Assembly: GCA_029747585.1 (NCBI GenBank)
Contig: JAPEVF010000017.1
Coordinates: forward strand, 89,071-153,070
Direction: 5' to 3'
DNA from: Pleurotus djamor
Taxonomy: Eukaryota; Basidiomycota; Agaricomycetes; Agaricales; Pleurotaceae
Length of the DNA stretch: 64,000 nucleotides
This document shows, piece after piece, positions 23,989 through 35,891 of this stretch. How positions within the stretch are numbered: the stretch's first letter is position 1; each line of letters opens with the position of its first letter. The position numbers and the translations under genes were made by a program. The notes under the pieces were generated by a model, which was not told the origin of the DNA, ran no database searches, and worked only from the letters and a program-made list of their open reading frames with translations.

Positions 23989-25301
23989 ATGCCAACGACT
24001 CGTCAGGCAGAAAAGGAGGAACATCAGCGAGAAAAAGAAGATGGACATGAGGCGACTGCTGGAGAAAAGCGGCATGTTAGCCAAGATCAAGTCGAGGTGA
24101 AGGAGGAAGAGCCTCCCCAGAAGAAACCCAAAACACAGGAAGGTGATGACAAGAACGGGCAAAAATTCCCCACTTCGCGTCAAACCGGTATGTTTAATAC
24201 CGCGCTGATTTACGCGCTTTGACACTGGGATAGGAACGATCGAAAGAGGACACATCTACTTCTTCTATCGTCCTCGGGTCGAGCATGAGGAAGCCCATTC
24301 CATCGACGATGTCCAGAAACTACACATGCTGTTGGTCCCTCGACCGCCCAAGTTCAGCCAGCCCGAAGGGGGTTCAACCCAGGCTGACGAAAAGAACTCG
24401 AACGATGACGAGATGACGCTCCTTGAACCAGGCGCAGATGCTCTACCTGCCCAGGCTTCCTCGAATCTGTCAGAGGCACACTACCGGCTGATCACTATTG
24501 GGAAGAAGGAACTCCCTGACCCTGCTACTAAGAGTAGACGAGGCAAGGTGTACTGGTCCACGGTAGCGGCCGTAGGTGATGATCTTCACGACCTGGAGAA
24601 AGGGATGCAAGGAAGAAGTTATGAAACGAAGACCAGAGGTGCGACGACTGAAATGGTTGGAAAGGAACGCGAGCTTATCATGCAAAAACGTCTAGGAACC
24701 AGACACGAGGAACCTGCGAGGCTTGCCGCGAGAGGAGTTTACGCGATCGTGAACAACGAACCCTCCACACCCTCAAAGGCCGAGACCCACTTGGGCATCT
24801 ACATCTCCCACCCTAAAGAGATGGGAGATGTCCAAGATGCTTTGGGAATCCATAAAGCCTCTTCCTTCGTGATTCAAGTCAAAAATCCCCTCGCTCCCAA
24901 CACGGGAAACCAAAGGACTCTGCCTCCTTCTAAACGCGCCGAATATCCAGAAGAGGTTCTGGACGATATATTTGGCAGAGGAAAGAAGGGGAGAGAAGCA
25001 TACGGGCTTAGGTTCGTTGAATGCGAAAGGATCGAGCTGCTCGACTACGAGGGAACAGAGTTGTTACTGATCGCGTCTCGGGGCGACTCTGAAGGCGTTG
25101 AAGAAAGCCTCGGTGAAGGTCGTGGGCAAGGTAAATCAGCGTCATTTTCGTATAAAATACGTCCTGACGGCTAACCCCACCTTAGCGATGGAACGTCTAG
25201 AAGAGGATGAGTCTTCAGAATCGGTGCACCAAGTCTTCCGGGAGTTAGGACTCGATGAGAACGAATTCCCCCAAGACGCATTGAAAGGCGAATGGATTTG
25301 A
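23989..25301 (+). CDS. Conserved fungal protein of unknown function
   Basis: Exons 23989-24187, 24234-25130, 25186-25301; 403 aa. The first 65 residues are very charged (KEEEPPQKKPKTQE). Then comes a well-formed domain: GTIERGHIYFFYRPRVEHEE, AHSIDDVQKLHMLLVPRPP, YRLITIGKKELPDP, a basic W-rich segment (GKVYWSTVAAVGDD), ARLAARGVYAIVN and HLGIYISHP. It ends VFRELGLDENEFPQDALKGEWI. I recall similar fungal proteins filed as hypothetical or as a 'BTB domain transcription factor', but no BTB fold is visible here. Function unknown. Its ATG lies 21 bp after one arm of the inverted repeat. Confidence 0.8.
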
Positions 25302-25433
25302 TATCAATTAATGCATACTTATTACTGATACAGACATGCTGCGTGACGAGCATATTAGAGAGGCAAGGAAAGAAAGAAGAGAAGGTACTGAATTATAAAT
25401 CGTACAGTCCGGGGGTATCGTACAAACCAATAA

Positions 25434-26173
25434 TCACGAAGCGTTCTGAGCTTGTGCATCGTTCTCTTCGTCGTCTGCATTGACTCTGAGGACCTTGACC
25501 CATTCGCGGTAGTTGAAGTTGCCCTGTCGATCCGTGAATGGTCCTTTCAGAAAACGGTCGATCTGCGCTACCCTCAGCAGGCAGGTCATCTCGTTTGGCA
25601 ACAAAAGATACACACCTCTCGCTGATCCATCCTCTCCCCAATCTCCCCGAGCCATTTCCTCATTTCATCCACCTTGACGATCCCACTGTCATTCTCATCA
25701 AACGATTCAAACGCTTCCAGCAATTCCGCTTCCGTATCAAATTCGAAGAGGCGTTCACTCATCATCGTGAGGAACATGGTGAAGTTGATTCCTCTGTCGG
25801 CGGAGGAATCGTCGTTGTACGATGATGAGCGTGAATGCGCGCCGGGTCTTGCACTGAGGAGGTCTTCCATCATTTGTCTGGATGGTGATATGCCTAACAA
25901 AAAGACACAGAGAGTCAGAGTCACAGGGTTAGTATCTAGTAAGAGGTGTATTGAGTCACCTAGACTAGCGAAAATCTCCCTCAGATCACTCTCGTTCACC
26001 CAGCCGTCTTTGTCATGGTCAATTAGCTGGAAAGCCTCTTTGAACTGCTGAATCTGAGGAGCTTGAAACAGCGAAAACACGCCAGAGGGTTCACGACGCG
26101 CTCGAGATTTCTGGGCTTTAGTGAGTTTCGTTGGTGTAGGATTGGGGGAGAGGTAGTCTGGATAGCGAGACAT
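25434..26173 (-). CDS. Myosin II regulatory light chain
   Basis: Exons on the minus strand: 26173-25960, 25893-25616, 25562-25434; 206 aa. The N-terminal REPSGVFSLFQAPQIQQFKEA aligns with the RATSNVF phosphorylation site of animal light chains: Ser30 matches the conserved Ser19, while the preceding Thr is Pro. EF-hand 1 (DHDKDGWVNESD) keeps its calcium ligands. Then come INFTMFLTMMSERL, a second EF-hand-like DENDSGIVKVDE, and GNFNYREWVKVLRVN at the end. A 25-residue insert (GAHSRSSSYNDDSSADRG) lies before INFTMF. The protein binds the neck of class II myosin at the contractile ring. Confidence 0.9.
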
Positions 26174-26320
26174 GGTTGGCTGGTAGGTGGAGGAAGGTGG
26201 ACAAGTTCGATCGGTTTCGGTTTAGGCAACAGACGCCGAAGTAATTACTTGGTCTAGGTTACTCAGTTACTCTCCGAACACATATCTACAGTCTACACTG
26301 CACGATGTCGATGGGAAATG

Positions 26321-27309
26321 TTACAATTTCTTAGAATAAATTCGCCACATGTACCAGAGCACCCATGCACGAGGCAACCATTTGAAGACCGTGAAAATAG
26401 TCGAGTTTCCACCAAGCGTGATATACCCAGGAGGACTCTGCTTCAAGGCAGCTGCGACGATCTGCCTTGCGCATTTATCGGCAGGCGAGGTCCGTGTTGT
26501 TTGGCTGACGTTTATCCGCGCGATAATGTTCTTGTAGTACGCTTTGTAGAGCGAGTCCTCCGGTAATTCGAAGCTAGCGGCCGCGTTGTTTGCGATATTG
26601 GACTTGACGGAGCCCGGAGCGACGAGCATGACGTTGACATTGAACGGCTTGGCTTCCATAGAGAGGACTTCGGTCATGGTATGGAGAGCGGACTTTGTAG
26701 CGGAATATATGCCGTTCCATGGGGTTGGACTGCAGTGAAGGTGAGTAAGTAGCTGCGATATGGACGGAGGAGGGCGCGAGGCAGACTGACGTTTCGCCCA
26801 CGATAGAGCCAATGTTGACGATTGTCCCACTGGACCTGGCTGCCATTGAGGGCATGACCGCCTGAGCTACGCGGAGAGCAGCGAAGGTGTTTGTCTCGAA
26901 TGTTTGCCGTACTCGTTCCAATGGAATATCGAGTAATGCACCTGTGAACGAGAGATTAGGATGGGATCCATGAGACGTGAGCATGCCTACACGAACCTGG
27001 ACAGATGGCTCCTGCGTTATTGACGACGACATCAATGCGGTCTTCGGCATCGAGGATGTGCTTGACGACCTGCTTGACGTTGTCGTCGTCGTTCACGTCG
27101 AGTGCGAGGCATTCAACTCTGGCATCTGCAAATGGCTTGATCTTGGCTACGTCTCTGGCCGTCGCGTAGACCTTGCAGCCTTTTTCCGCAAATGCTTCGC
27201 AGCTGTAAGAAGGATGTGAGTGCTATGTACATTCAGCAAAACGGTATACGCACAGACTGTAGCCTATTCCACCCGTCGAGCAGCCCGTCACAAGCACGAC
27301 CTTGTCCAT
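26321..27309 (-). CDS. 1-acyldihydroxyacetone-phosphate reductase-like SDR (AYR1 type)
   Basis: Exons on the minus strand: 27309-27254, 27202-26997, 26941-26791, 26729-26321; 273 aa. Classical short-chain dehydrogenase: nucleotide loop VTGCSTGGIGYSL, NNAGA, and the catalytic Tyr/Lys in YSATKSALH, then KPFNVNVMLVAPGSVKSNI. The C-terminus is hydrophobic and aromatic with a basic end (WLPRAWVLWYMWRIYSKKL), fitting an ER or lipid-droplet anchor as in yeast Ayr1. That enzyme uses NADPH to reduce 1-acyl-DHAP in phosphatidic acid synthesis. Assignment to AYR1 rather than another SDR is by overall resemblance. It diverges from the PLC-like gene with 154 bp between starts. Confidence 0.82.
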
Positions 27310-27463
27310 TGCACGGTGTTGGTGGTAGCCGGAGGATAGGAGGATGAGTCGATCCCCTTTTGGACATCGCCACTTTATGATGTCTCGGCACCCCTTTTCG
27401 GCGTGTGTCTTTCTGTCAGTGCCTCTCTCTCTCTCTACTTCTCCTCTTCTANCGGTTTTCATT

Positions 27464-29014
27464 ATGCGTCTTGATGCCACTCGTTCCTTTGCGCTGGTCG
27501 CAAGCTCCCTCTTGCCATCCATCTTCGTGCAGGCTGCCTCTCTCACAAGCCGAGCCACTGTCTGCAACGGTCACGCAGAGGTGCGTCACTCCTTCCTTGA
27601 GCCAATTTTGCGTCGGATCGCGAGCTTATTGCTTCAACTAGCTCTGCGAGCGAACCTACGGCAGCGTCTCCTACGTCGGCGCCCACAATTCTTATGCTGT
27701 CGGCTTTAATAATTGTACGCTTCCCAACTTCTTGGCCGTGGATTTCTCTCTAACGCCCCTCCCAGTGTTTGCAAATCAGGACCATGATGGTTAGTTCCTT
27801 GTCGTCAACCTACCCATCTATGATCCATGATGTTCACCACGGACTGAACAGTAACACAACAATTGAACGACGGTGTGAGGATGCTCCAGCTGCAGGTCCA
27901 CAATAGCAATGGCGCGCTTCAACTGTGTCATTCCACCTGCGTAAGCCTTCCGCAGCACACCAAATTGTCTTGTTTTCTCATCAGTGTGGACTTTAGATTG
28001 CCCTCAACGCTGGCACCCTGCAAGACTACCTTTCCACCGGTGAGCCCGGACAATCAATCAAACGTCCTCATGCACTGATGCTCGTCTGTTTATAGTTAAA
28101 ACATGGATGGACGCCAACCCCAACGAAGGTACGGCCTGTGTTTCATTTTCAATGGAATTCTTTTGATTCAACGCCTACACAGTTGTCTCCATCCTGATGG
28201 TCAATATTGACAACCAGCCTGCATCTGCATTTGATGCAGCCTACAAGGCAGCCGGCGTTGATACGATTTCGTTTGCTCCAGAATCCCCAACTCTGCCAGC
28301 AACAGGATGGCCAACCCTTGGCAGTATGATCGACTCCAACAGACGGCTTGTCAGTTTCTTGGACAATGCTGCCGACCCATCAATACCTTACCTCATTGAC
28401 GGTGTGTCTCTCAGCCCCACTTCCCTTGAGTTCCCAAGCCTGATTCTCTCTGACAGAGTTTACAAACATATGGGAGACCGCATTCAATCTCATCGACCCC
28501 AATCTATTTGACTGCTCCGTAAACCGCACGAAAGGAGATACATCGACCCAGATGATTCTCATCAACCACTTCCTAAACAAACTCGTCCTGGGCAACCCGG
28601 CACCAGACGTAGACAAGGCAAATGTCACCAACTCCGCTGATGGGCTCGGTTCCTTGGGTGCGCATGCTCAAACATGCGTCGCCGTCCAAGGCCGACCGCC
28701 CAACTTCATGCTTGTGGACGTAAGCATTTTATCGTTATCCTGTCTCATTTGCGCCTAATTGAGTTTCGGCATAGTACTACGAATTTGGAGCTGGCTCTGT
28801 CTTCCAAGTAGCCGCAGGCATCAATGGTGTCACTTACAATCCTACTACGCCCGTTGCTTCGCCAGTCACTTCATCGAGCGTGCCATCATCATCCGGCACA
28901 ACGACGTCGCGACAAAACGGTGTCGTCTCGCTGATGGCGTACGATTCCAACCCCATAATAGCACTAGCCAGTGTGATGGGTGCTGCCCTCCTCGGCGCCT
29001 TCAGCATATTCTAA
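27464..29014 (+). CDS. Secreted, probably GPI-anchored PI-PLC X-domain-like protein
   Basis: Exons 27464-27580, 27642-27714, 27766-27789, 27852-27940, 27997-28039, 28096-28128, 28183-28401, 28457-28719, 28775-29014; 366 aa. The signal peptide is MRLDATRSFALVASSLLPS. The PLC-like X domain follows: VSYVGAHNSYAVG, ANQDHDVTQQLNDGVRMLQL, QLCHSTC, TLQDYLSTVKTWMDANPNE, VVSILMVN, and FMLVDYYEFG. The tail is Ser/Thr-rich and ends in a hydrophobic stretch (ALASVMGAALLGAFSIF), as in GPI-anchored proteins. One of the two catalytic His of true PI-PLCs is visible (GAHNSY); substrate unknown. The first six exons are all under 120 nt. Confidence 0.85.
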
Positions 29015-29186
29015 TCTTTTGGTATCTACGATCTTGCTTAGGGTGGACTCACGGACCTCATCTACATACACATCTGTGTCTGTATATACATACATCTCAC
29101 GCACTGGACTTACTGACACTCATTATAATCCACACATCACACGTTTATCCTGAGTGAAACTGAGACCGTCAGAATACGCGGTCTCC

Positions 29187-30322
29187 TCATCGTTTCCGTT
29201 CTCGTCTCCACTTGTACACTCGTGGTTTGTACGTAGCTTCGTCAACTGGGGTCTTTCTACGCGGTCGATCGTCATCCTCATCGCTGTCTCCCTCCACCTT
29301 TTCTGTACCGACAATCTTCTGCTTTGCACCTTTACCCATCATCAGTCTCTGCATCTCAAACTCCCGTTGTGTGTATCCCAGCATTTTGTCCCGCTTCAGT
29401 CGAGCACCAAGTTCCCTGATGAGTTTCGACCGATGGGTGCGTGCTAGCTCCTGTGTTTCTTCAGTGGTTGCGTCTTCCGTATCGAGTTGCTCTTCAGCCT
29501 GCTCGGGTAATTGTGCGCGTCTGCGTTTCTTTGACTTCGTAGCAGGTGGTTTCCATCCAAGATCGACGGGTTTGTCGTCGTGCGTTTCGTCGCTTCGTGA
29601 CTGTGTGGTTGCTGAAGAGTTTTCTACGTATTTACGCGCTGCAAAGGGTCGAATCAGCAGGCAGAGTAAAAAGCAAGGGCCAGAAAGCATACCATCCTCG
29701 TCGTCATCAACGAACACTATGTGTGTCGTAGACTTCTTGCTCTTCTTTTTGGAGGGGTTTGATATGATACCTGCGTCTCGGAGAGTAGCAAGTTCTTCGT
29801 CATCAAGCTGGTCCTCATTGGAACCAGGTTTGACAAGATCTGCAAGAGCCATTAATTGGCTCTTTATTTTATCAATTTTCTAACGAGATGTAAGATTAGG
29901 AATAGTTGGAGTATGTGAGCGTTTCATACCTTCTTCCCTGATGATCGAGCAGTGCGAACATAGTTTTCGTCCTGCGTCTTTAGCACTTTGACGATATCTG
30001 TCGGTAGTGCGACGTTTCCTCGGTCCTTGACATGGACACCCCTCTAAAAGCGAGTCGTCATGAGCATCTTGAAGTAGACTGTTGGAAGGAAGAGGCTAAC
30101 CCGCGTCTTCTCCTTATTCATCGCAAAGTAGAATTCATCTTTATTTCTCTCTGCCGCCTTCTGTCGCAGACGAGTGATCCTGTCCTGCTTGGAGTGGTAG
30201 TCCCTTGCACGCTTGACATAGTCCTTGTGCTTTTCAAGAATCCCAAGTTTTTTGCGATGGGCTAGCTGAGCCCTCTCTTTATGATTCCGTCTGTGTATCG
30301 AATTTCGTAGGGAAGAGGTCAT
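29187..30322 (-). CDS. UTP11: U3 snoRNA-associated protein 11 (small-subunit processome)
   Basis: Exons on the minus strand: 30322-30101, 30043-29930, 29879-29693, 29638-29187; 324 aa. The start is [19 protein letters not shown], followed by the Utp11 signature [50 protein letters not shown] and KIKSQL. It ends with a basic [15 protein letters not shown] tail. It acts in nucleolar pre-18S rRNA processing. It is longer than yeast Utp11 because of an acidic, charged insert in the second half. It diverges from the FAR1-like gene with 219 bp between starts. Confidence 0.92.
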
Positions 30323-30541
30323 GGTTGGAGGAAATAGTTGCCCCGATTTGGAAAGGGGAGCAACGTTATTTGCGTGTGACAAATCAGAAATCGCCGCCAA
30401 AAACGAGTGTGAAAGGTCGCATTTCCTCCCGAAAGTTTGTTCGTCCGTCCGGAATAATATCTCATCTGGGACCATTCCCTCCTCGTCTTTATCCTGCCCT
30501 CCCGATTCCAGCTCGACTATTCGAGCTCATTGTCGCAAGCG

Positions 30542-32054
30542 ATGAGCTTCCAGCATTTCCGACTGGGCGATATGGGCATGCCCTCGCATCTCATGCAGCA
30601 CAAGGGGACGACAAACAACATAAACGGTGCGCCACCGGATTCAGCGAACCAATTTACCATCCCGCCACAAAATCATGCAACTAGTTTTCCTGCAAATCAG
30701 TCAATAAATGGTCACACGGCAGCTTCGCCTGGTCCGTCCTCAACTACTATCACTAAACAACCGTATGGGTCTGGCGATGCGGAGGATGGGTATACACTCA
30801 AGTTCTCGAACATTGCGGAATTCAATGCGTGGAGAGCGCATGAAGAGGAGACTCAGATGGTTGAGTTTGTGAAGGGGGACACGCATGGAAGTAAAGCTGT
30901 TCCACCGAGGTTCAAGGAGCATACGAAACTTGTCTGTGCCAGACATTCACGCAGCGGGAGGAAGAAATATGTCAAGAAACATCCTGATCGAGTTCGTAAA
31001 GTACCCAGTCGCAAGGTAAGTGTCGTCCCCCAACATCTATGTATATCACACACTCATCACACGGCTTAGCTCGACGGACAAGGATGTCCTGCTTCCATCA
31101 GGTGGGTCTATCTCTGGCTGGATCACACTACTTATCCTTACCCTATTTCCAGTTACAAGACCTACTTCGAAACCCCGGAGGTTCGCGCATGCTGTGAGCT
31201 CATTCAACGGGCAATCGATTTAAAGTTCTGACATTGCACCAGATGTATCTCAACATTCTCATGAGATTGGACCTGCCAATCTACCATTTACCCGACGGGG
31301 ACGTAAAGTCGCTGCCATCGAAGAGAAGGGGCGCACGCGCAAGCAATACCGCTCTAATGACGCATCCGAAGATATGTCGCCTACGCCTATGCCTGCACAA
31401 CTTCCCGTGCAAGTCCCCGTTCCAGTACAGTCCCCGCAACCTGTACAACAGTTGCAACCACAACCCCAGGCTCAGCAGCAACCACAACCCCAACCTCAAC
31501 CCCAACCTCAGGTCCAAGCACAGCAGCAGCAGCNNCAACAACAACAGCAATTACTACCGCAACAACAACCGCAACAACAAATACCCCAGCCGCAACCTAT
31601 ACCGCAACCGCAACCTCACCATATCGCGCCTGCTCCAACACCCCAACCTATGTTACAACATCCTTCGAAAGCTTATGCTGCGTCGGTATCGGCTCTAGCT
31701 CCTCTACCAGCTCAGACAGCGTACCAACCTCAGCCTCAACCACCGCCCAATTATCACCCCCAGACTCAACAATATCAAGCGGCTGCTATACCACACCCCC
31801 ACATCGACCCCAACGCTACGCGTCAAGATCGATGGGACAATATGTCTACGCTCTTCGCCTCCGTGCGTGAGCATGCCAGAAACTTTGCATATCCCACCGT
31901 TAGCGTTGCTGCTTTGGAGGCTATCCTGATACGATTATATCTCGAGAGTCCAGTGGGTGGTCCCGCCACTCACCCGAATGCAAATCAGCAACAGCACATG
32001 CAACAACAGGCGCAGGTGTCGACTAACAGTGTTATGAACGAAACTGCACCATAA
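30542..32054 (+). CDS. FAR1/WRKY-GCM1-like zinc-finger protein with Gln/Pro-rich tail
   Basis: Exons 30542-31015, 31070-31101, 31153-31193, 31243-32054; 452 aa. The conserved core (about residues 82-185) reads FSNIAEFNAWRAHEEETQ, FVKGDTHGSKAVPPRFKEHT, KLVCARHSRSGRKKY, DGQGCPASISYKTY, ACYVSQHSHEIG. The Cys, Cys, Cys and HSH pattern resembles the FAR1/FLYWCH (WRKY-GCM1) zinc finger found in Mutator-like transposases and in domesticated regulators. No transposase domain follows. Instead there is a 90-residue Q/P-repeat region (31390-31760, with two n at 31534-31535), then a possible helical segment near YPTVSVAALEAILIRLYLE. A DNA-binding regulator is inferred. Confidence 0.75.
31440..31630 (+). 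repeat. CAA/CAG/CCN codon repeat (poly-Q/P)
   Basis: A run of caa, cag and ccn codons inside the preceding gene, interrupted by two n. It is a likely site of length variation or assembly uncertainty. Confidence 0.8.
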
Positions 32055-32352
32055 CGGGCCTCATCGATTCTTCCTATTCCATTCTCTTTTTAAGGACTCA
32101 CATTTATCGCTTTCGCTTTGTTTAACCGTCATTCCAGTCTACATTTGTATTCTTAAATAAGCACATGCTCTGTTGTCAGATGTATCTCCAGTTTATACCA
32201 AGGAAATCGAATGCACTTTATCTATTAGTTTGCACCAGGTTTGCGCATAGGTTCCGGAGAAATGTGACGTAGGGTCACGCCCTAGGCTCCTCGGAACGGT
32301 AACTCACAGCGCGATATGCTGCGTGCTTGAAGCTTCTTCATCTTAACTCACG

Positions 32353-34169
32353 ATGTCTGCGATAAGTTTCGCAAGGCAGGCGTTCAGTCGTGAAAAGCCT
32401 CATGTCTGTGACTTTCCCTTTCCCCCTTATCGCGTCTCCATTGACCTCACCCACTAGTCCTCTATCACCGACTGGGTGGAAATTCTGACTTCGAGTAATT
32501 ATGAGGACGAGGCGTACGATGGGTAAGCCTGCTTTGGATACATATGCTCGGACACACTCACATGTGTTCCGTTGAAGGATACCTGAGCTCGTGGATTCCA
32601 TTAACCTTCAAGGAGTCTCAGGGTGATAGAAGCCCTCCCTTCCTGCCACGCTTTCCAAACTTACTTCCTGAATGCACACAGGACAGCAGAGGCTTCTAGA
32701 GCGATACGTAAGAAGCTCAAGCACGGGAATCCTCACCAACAATACCGTGCTATGGTGGTACGCCCCTCACGATCGACGAATTGCCAACTCATCTGACCGT
32801 TATATTCTGTTCGTAGCTCTTGAAGGCGCTCGTCGAGAACTGCGGACACAAGTTTCAGAGTATGCTTCTCAACATCGAGCTTATCTTGGCTACTTAGCCA
32901 GTCTTATTAGCCTCGTTTGCCGATGGCCAACTCACCGACGCCCTCAAGGGAATATCCGCCGATCCTTCGACCGATGCCAAGGTTAGGAAGAAAGTCCTCC
33001 TGGTGCTCGCGTTCTGGGAGAAGCAATACGGCTCAGACCCTCAAATGGCCCATGTATCGGGACTGTACAGGCAGTGCAAACAGCATCGTGTGACTCAACA
33101 ACAGAACATTGACCAGCTCAACAACTCGCTGGGTCTTCCCAACTTGGAATCGGAGGCCGCGAAGAAGAAACGGGAAAAGAAAGAAGCCAAGGAAAAGGAA
33201 AGGCAGCGTAGAGAAGAAGAGAGGGCCCAGGCGAATAAACCGAAGAGACAACCCTTCGACTTCGAAAGGGTGAGTTACTTCTAGGTTGTGGATTGCGTAG
33301 CTCACCAGTAATCCAGGACAAACCCAAAGTATTGTCCAGCATCGTCGAAGCCTCACAGGCTACGAGCAATCTCATCAACGCTATCACTGTGAGGCGATTT
33401 ACTTTTACTCTGGTTCTCGGCTCATCTATCTTCAGCTCGTAAACACAGACAAGGAGACCATTTCATCCAATGAACGGGTCCAGGAATGTATTGAGAAGGC
33501 CAAGCTGGCGAGGAAACCAGTCGTTCGGTACATCCAGGTCCGCACCTATCGCCCCGATCCACATGGACGGATGCTAATTCTCGGATTCAGCTCGTTGAGA
33601 ACGAAGAATTGATTGGTACACTGATTGAGACAAATGAGCGAATCATCGGCGCCTTGGAGATGTACGACCAGCTCTGCATCGCGGAACGACAGCCGAAGAC
33701 GGACGACGGCACTGCGTCCATTACGGAAGGAATGGCTGCCACTCATATGACGGGCGAGAGTGAAGTATTCAAGCTACAGGAGAAGCAGCGTGCCGCCATC
33801 CAGCGCGCACGACAGGGTGATAATGAGGCGCAAAGTCCCATCCACCCAGATCTTCAAGACTTGAGCTGGGGAGGGTCAACTTCCAATTTACCCCCGCCCA
33901 TCAAGCCGACGGGACGTAGTTCGTCGATCTCAGACGATGAACCATACGATGCGCGGGGATCTCTCTCAGACTTCAGCGACTATGAGTCGTCTGACGAAGA
34001 GACGCGCAATACCGCATCCTCGTCAAATCGCAGGCGAAACTACGTGAGTGTTTCTGACGATCCGGATGACGATGCGGCGGTTGGGATACGGTCTTCGAAG
34101 GGTCTCCAGGATGATCCATTTGCAGATCCCTTTGCAGATGAAGTCGTGATTGGTCCGAGTAGGCGTTAA
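32353..34169 (+). CDS. VHS-GAT adaptor protein, Lsb5-like
   Basis: Exons 32353-32403, 32458-32522, 32578-32622, 32682-32757, 32817-32859, 32911-33269, 33317-33388, 33436-33537, 33591-34169; 463 aa. The N-terminal VHS domain reads SSITDWVEILTSSNYEDEAY, AEASRAIRKKLKHGNPHQQY, ALVENCGHKF, VRKKVLLVLAFWEKQYG. A basic coiled coil follows (AKKKREKKEAKEKERQRREE). A GAT-type helical bundle spans SSIVEASQATSNLINAIT to LIGTLIETNERIIGALEMY. The tail is acidic and ends DDPFADPFADE, two DPF motifs of the kind that bind AP-2 appendages. Yeast Lsb5 links ubiquitinated cargo, Arf and actin patches in endocytosis. The first five exons are tiny. Confidence 0.87.
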
Positions 34170-34284
34170 ATGAATGAATTATACNGGGGGAGGCGAGGGT
34201 TGTCTTGTATAAATATTTATGGAGGATGTATGATGCGGAAGAATTATATACAGATTTCAAAGCTTGCACCGAACGATGATGGCA

Positions 34285-35891
34285 TTACCTCCATCGCACC
34301 AATGAATTTGGTGCATCCAGTGGCATGAGCCAGTAGGGCTGCAAAGTCCCAGGTAGATGGAGTGCAATGATGTTTCCTTTGTCGTCGAGCTCGACACCAT
34401 TTTCGAGTAAGGCGACGATGAGTCTGGGTATCGCCGCCGCAGTCCCGTTCAGAGTGTGAGCAAAGGGGAGCGCTGAGGAGGAATCTGCGCCCGTCTTACT
34501 CGTCGAAGAATCGACTGTGGTCTCAGGACGGTAGCGGATGTGCAGTCGACGAGCCTGGTAGTCGGTACAGTTGGAAAGAGAAGATATTTCCCCCCAGCCA
34601 CCGCGACCAGGCATCCAAGCCTCGATGTCGTATTTACGATATGCACTTGCACCCAACTCTTCAGTAGGCATATCCAACACCCTGGTGCAAAGTAAGAAAT
34701 TTCAGCTGGTGTTCGCACTGGAAGGCTCACCTGTACGGTATACCAAGGCATGCAAAAATATGCATTTGTATTTGCTTCATTTCCTCCATCATCGCCGAGC
34801 TCTTGTCCGCGGTGGTAACCGCGAAGAGCTCCACCTTAGAAAATTGGTGCACTCGATATAGTCCCCTCGTATCAGCACCCCTCGCACCGGCTTCAGCGCG
34901 GAAAGCACGGCCTAGTCCGACTACCTTCTGAGGGAGAAGGTGGGCTGGATATATCTTATTGGCGAACATTGCTGCAAGTGGTATTTCGGCCGTCCCAGAT
35001 AGTATGAGCTGAGGCGAGGGATGCAAAGGTTCGAGGTGATACGATTGAGTGACTGGAGGATCTGAATGATCCCGAGGCTGGAAACCACATCGACTCGCTA
35101 TATCAGCGCGGACGACGTCGGGAGTTGTGACGGGAGTGTAACCATGCTCGATGGCTATGCTTATAGCGAGATTAGTGAGTGCGAGTTCGAGGAGCGCGGC
35201 TTCTTTTCGTAGATAGTACCATGAAGAGCCTGTAGCAACGGTACCGGCCTCGAAATCAACCAAGTCCATAGCTTTCGCGGTTGAAACGTGATCTCTCGCT
35301 TTTTCTGGGTTTGACGGAGTGAATCCCCAGGGGTATTCGTGAATGGTCTTTGCAGCTGACTCTGGCCCAATGGGAGTTTCTGGGTGCGTGTCGTTGGGTA
35401 CCAGGAGGGACAGACGTTGGAGTTCTTCTGAGAGGGCGGAGAGGTTTGCTTCAAGCTGAGTTATCTCTTCCTTGAGGGACTTTGCCTCTTCCAATAGGGC
35501 GGATTTCTGATCCTTGTCTTTTGCGGCGCGTTGTATCCTTTCGCCAATGGACGATCGTTCGTGCCGTTTCGTGTTCAAGATCACGGACACGTCCGTATGT
35601 TCCTTGTACAAAGAAGCTATTCGCGAAATGCCTTCTGAAGAGATGGGAGCATTTCGTTTTCGAGCATTTTCAATTTTCGAAGCTACGTTCTGAGCAATAG
35701 CGCGATAGTCGAGACGGGGAGGAGGTATGGCGGAGGAGGTATGGGTGTGTTCAAATGTTGGCTTGGTTGCATATTTACGACTCCAAAGCTTGCCTCAAGG
35801 ATCTGTTAGTCTCCATCATGTATTATTAGTAGAAAGAAAAAGCAAACATACGACTTTGTCGCGCAACTCTGAGGAAAGTGGAAGAGGCCAT
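34285..35891 (-). CDS. Seryl-tRNA synthetase, probably mitochondrial
   Basis: Exons on the minus strand: 35891-35852, 35793-34731, 34681-34285; 499 aa. The N-terminus [20 protein letters not shown] lacks acidic residues and is Arg/Ser-rich, a mitochondrial leader. Next is an antiparallel coiled coil typical of SerRS ([20 protein letters not shown]...). Class II motifs: motif 2 [26 protein letters not shown], then KVELFAV, and motif 3 near [28 protein letters not shown] is the TxE serine-binding loop. The enzyme charges tRNA-Ser. It diverges from CFD1 with 122 bp between starts. Confidence 0.92.

Noticed and set aside
29212..29883. 223-codon open frame on the plus strand overlapping UTP11
   Set aside because: It is the exact antisense of the UTP11 exons (Ser-rich mirror of a Lys/Glu-rich protein). 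UTP11 on the minus strand has clear family motifs and consistent splice joins.
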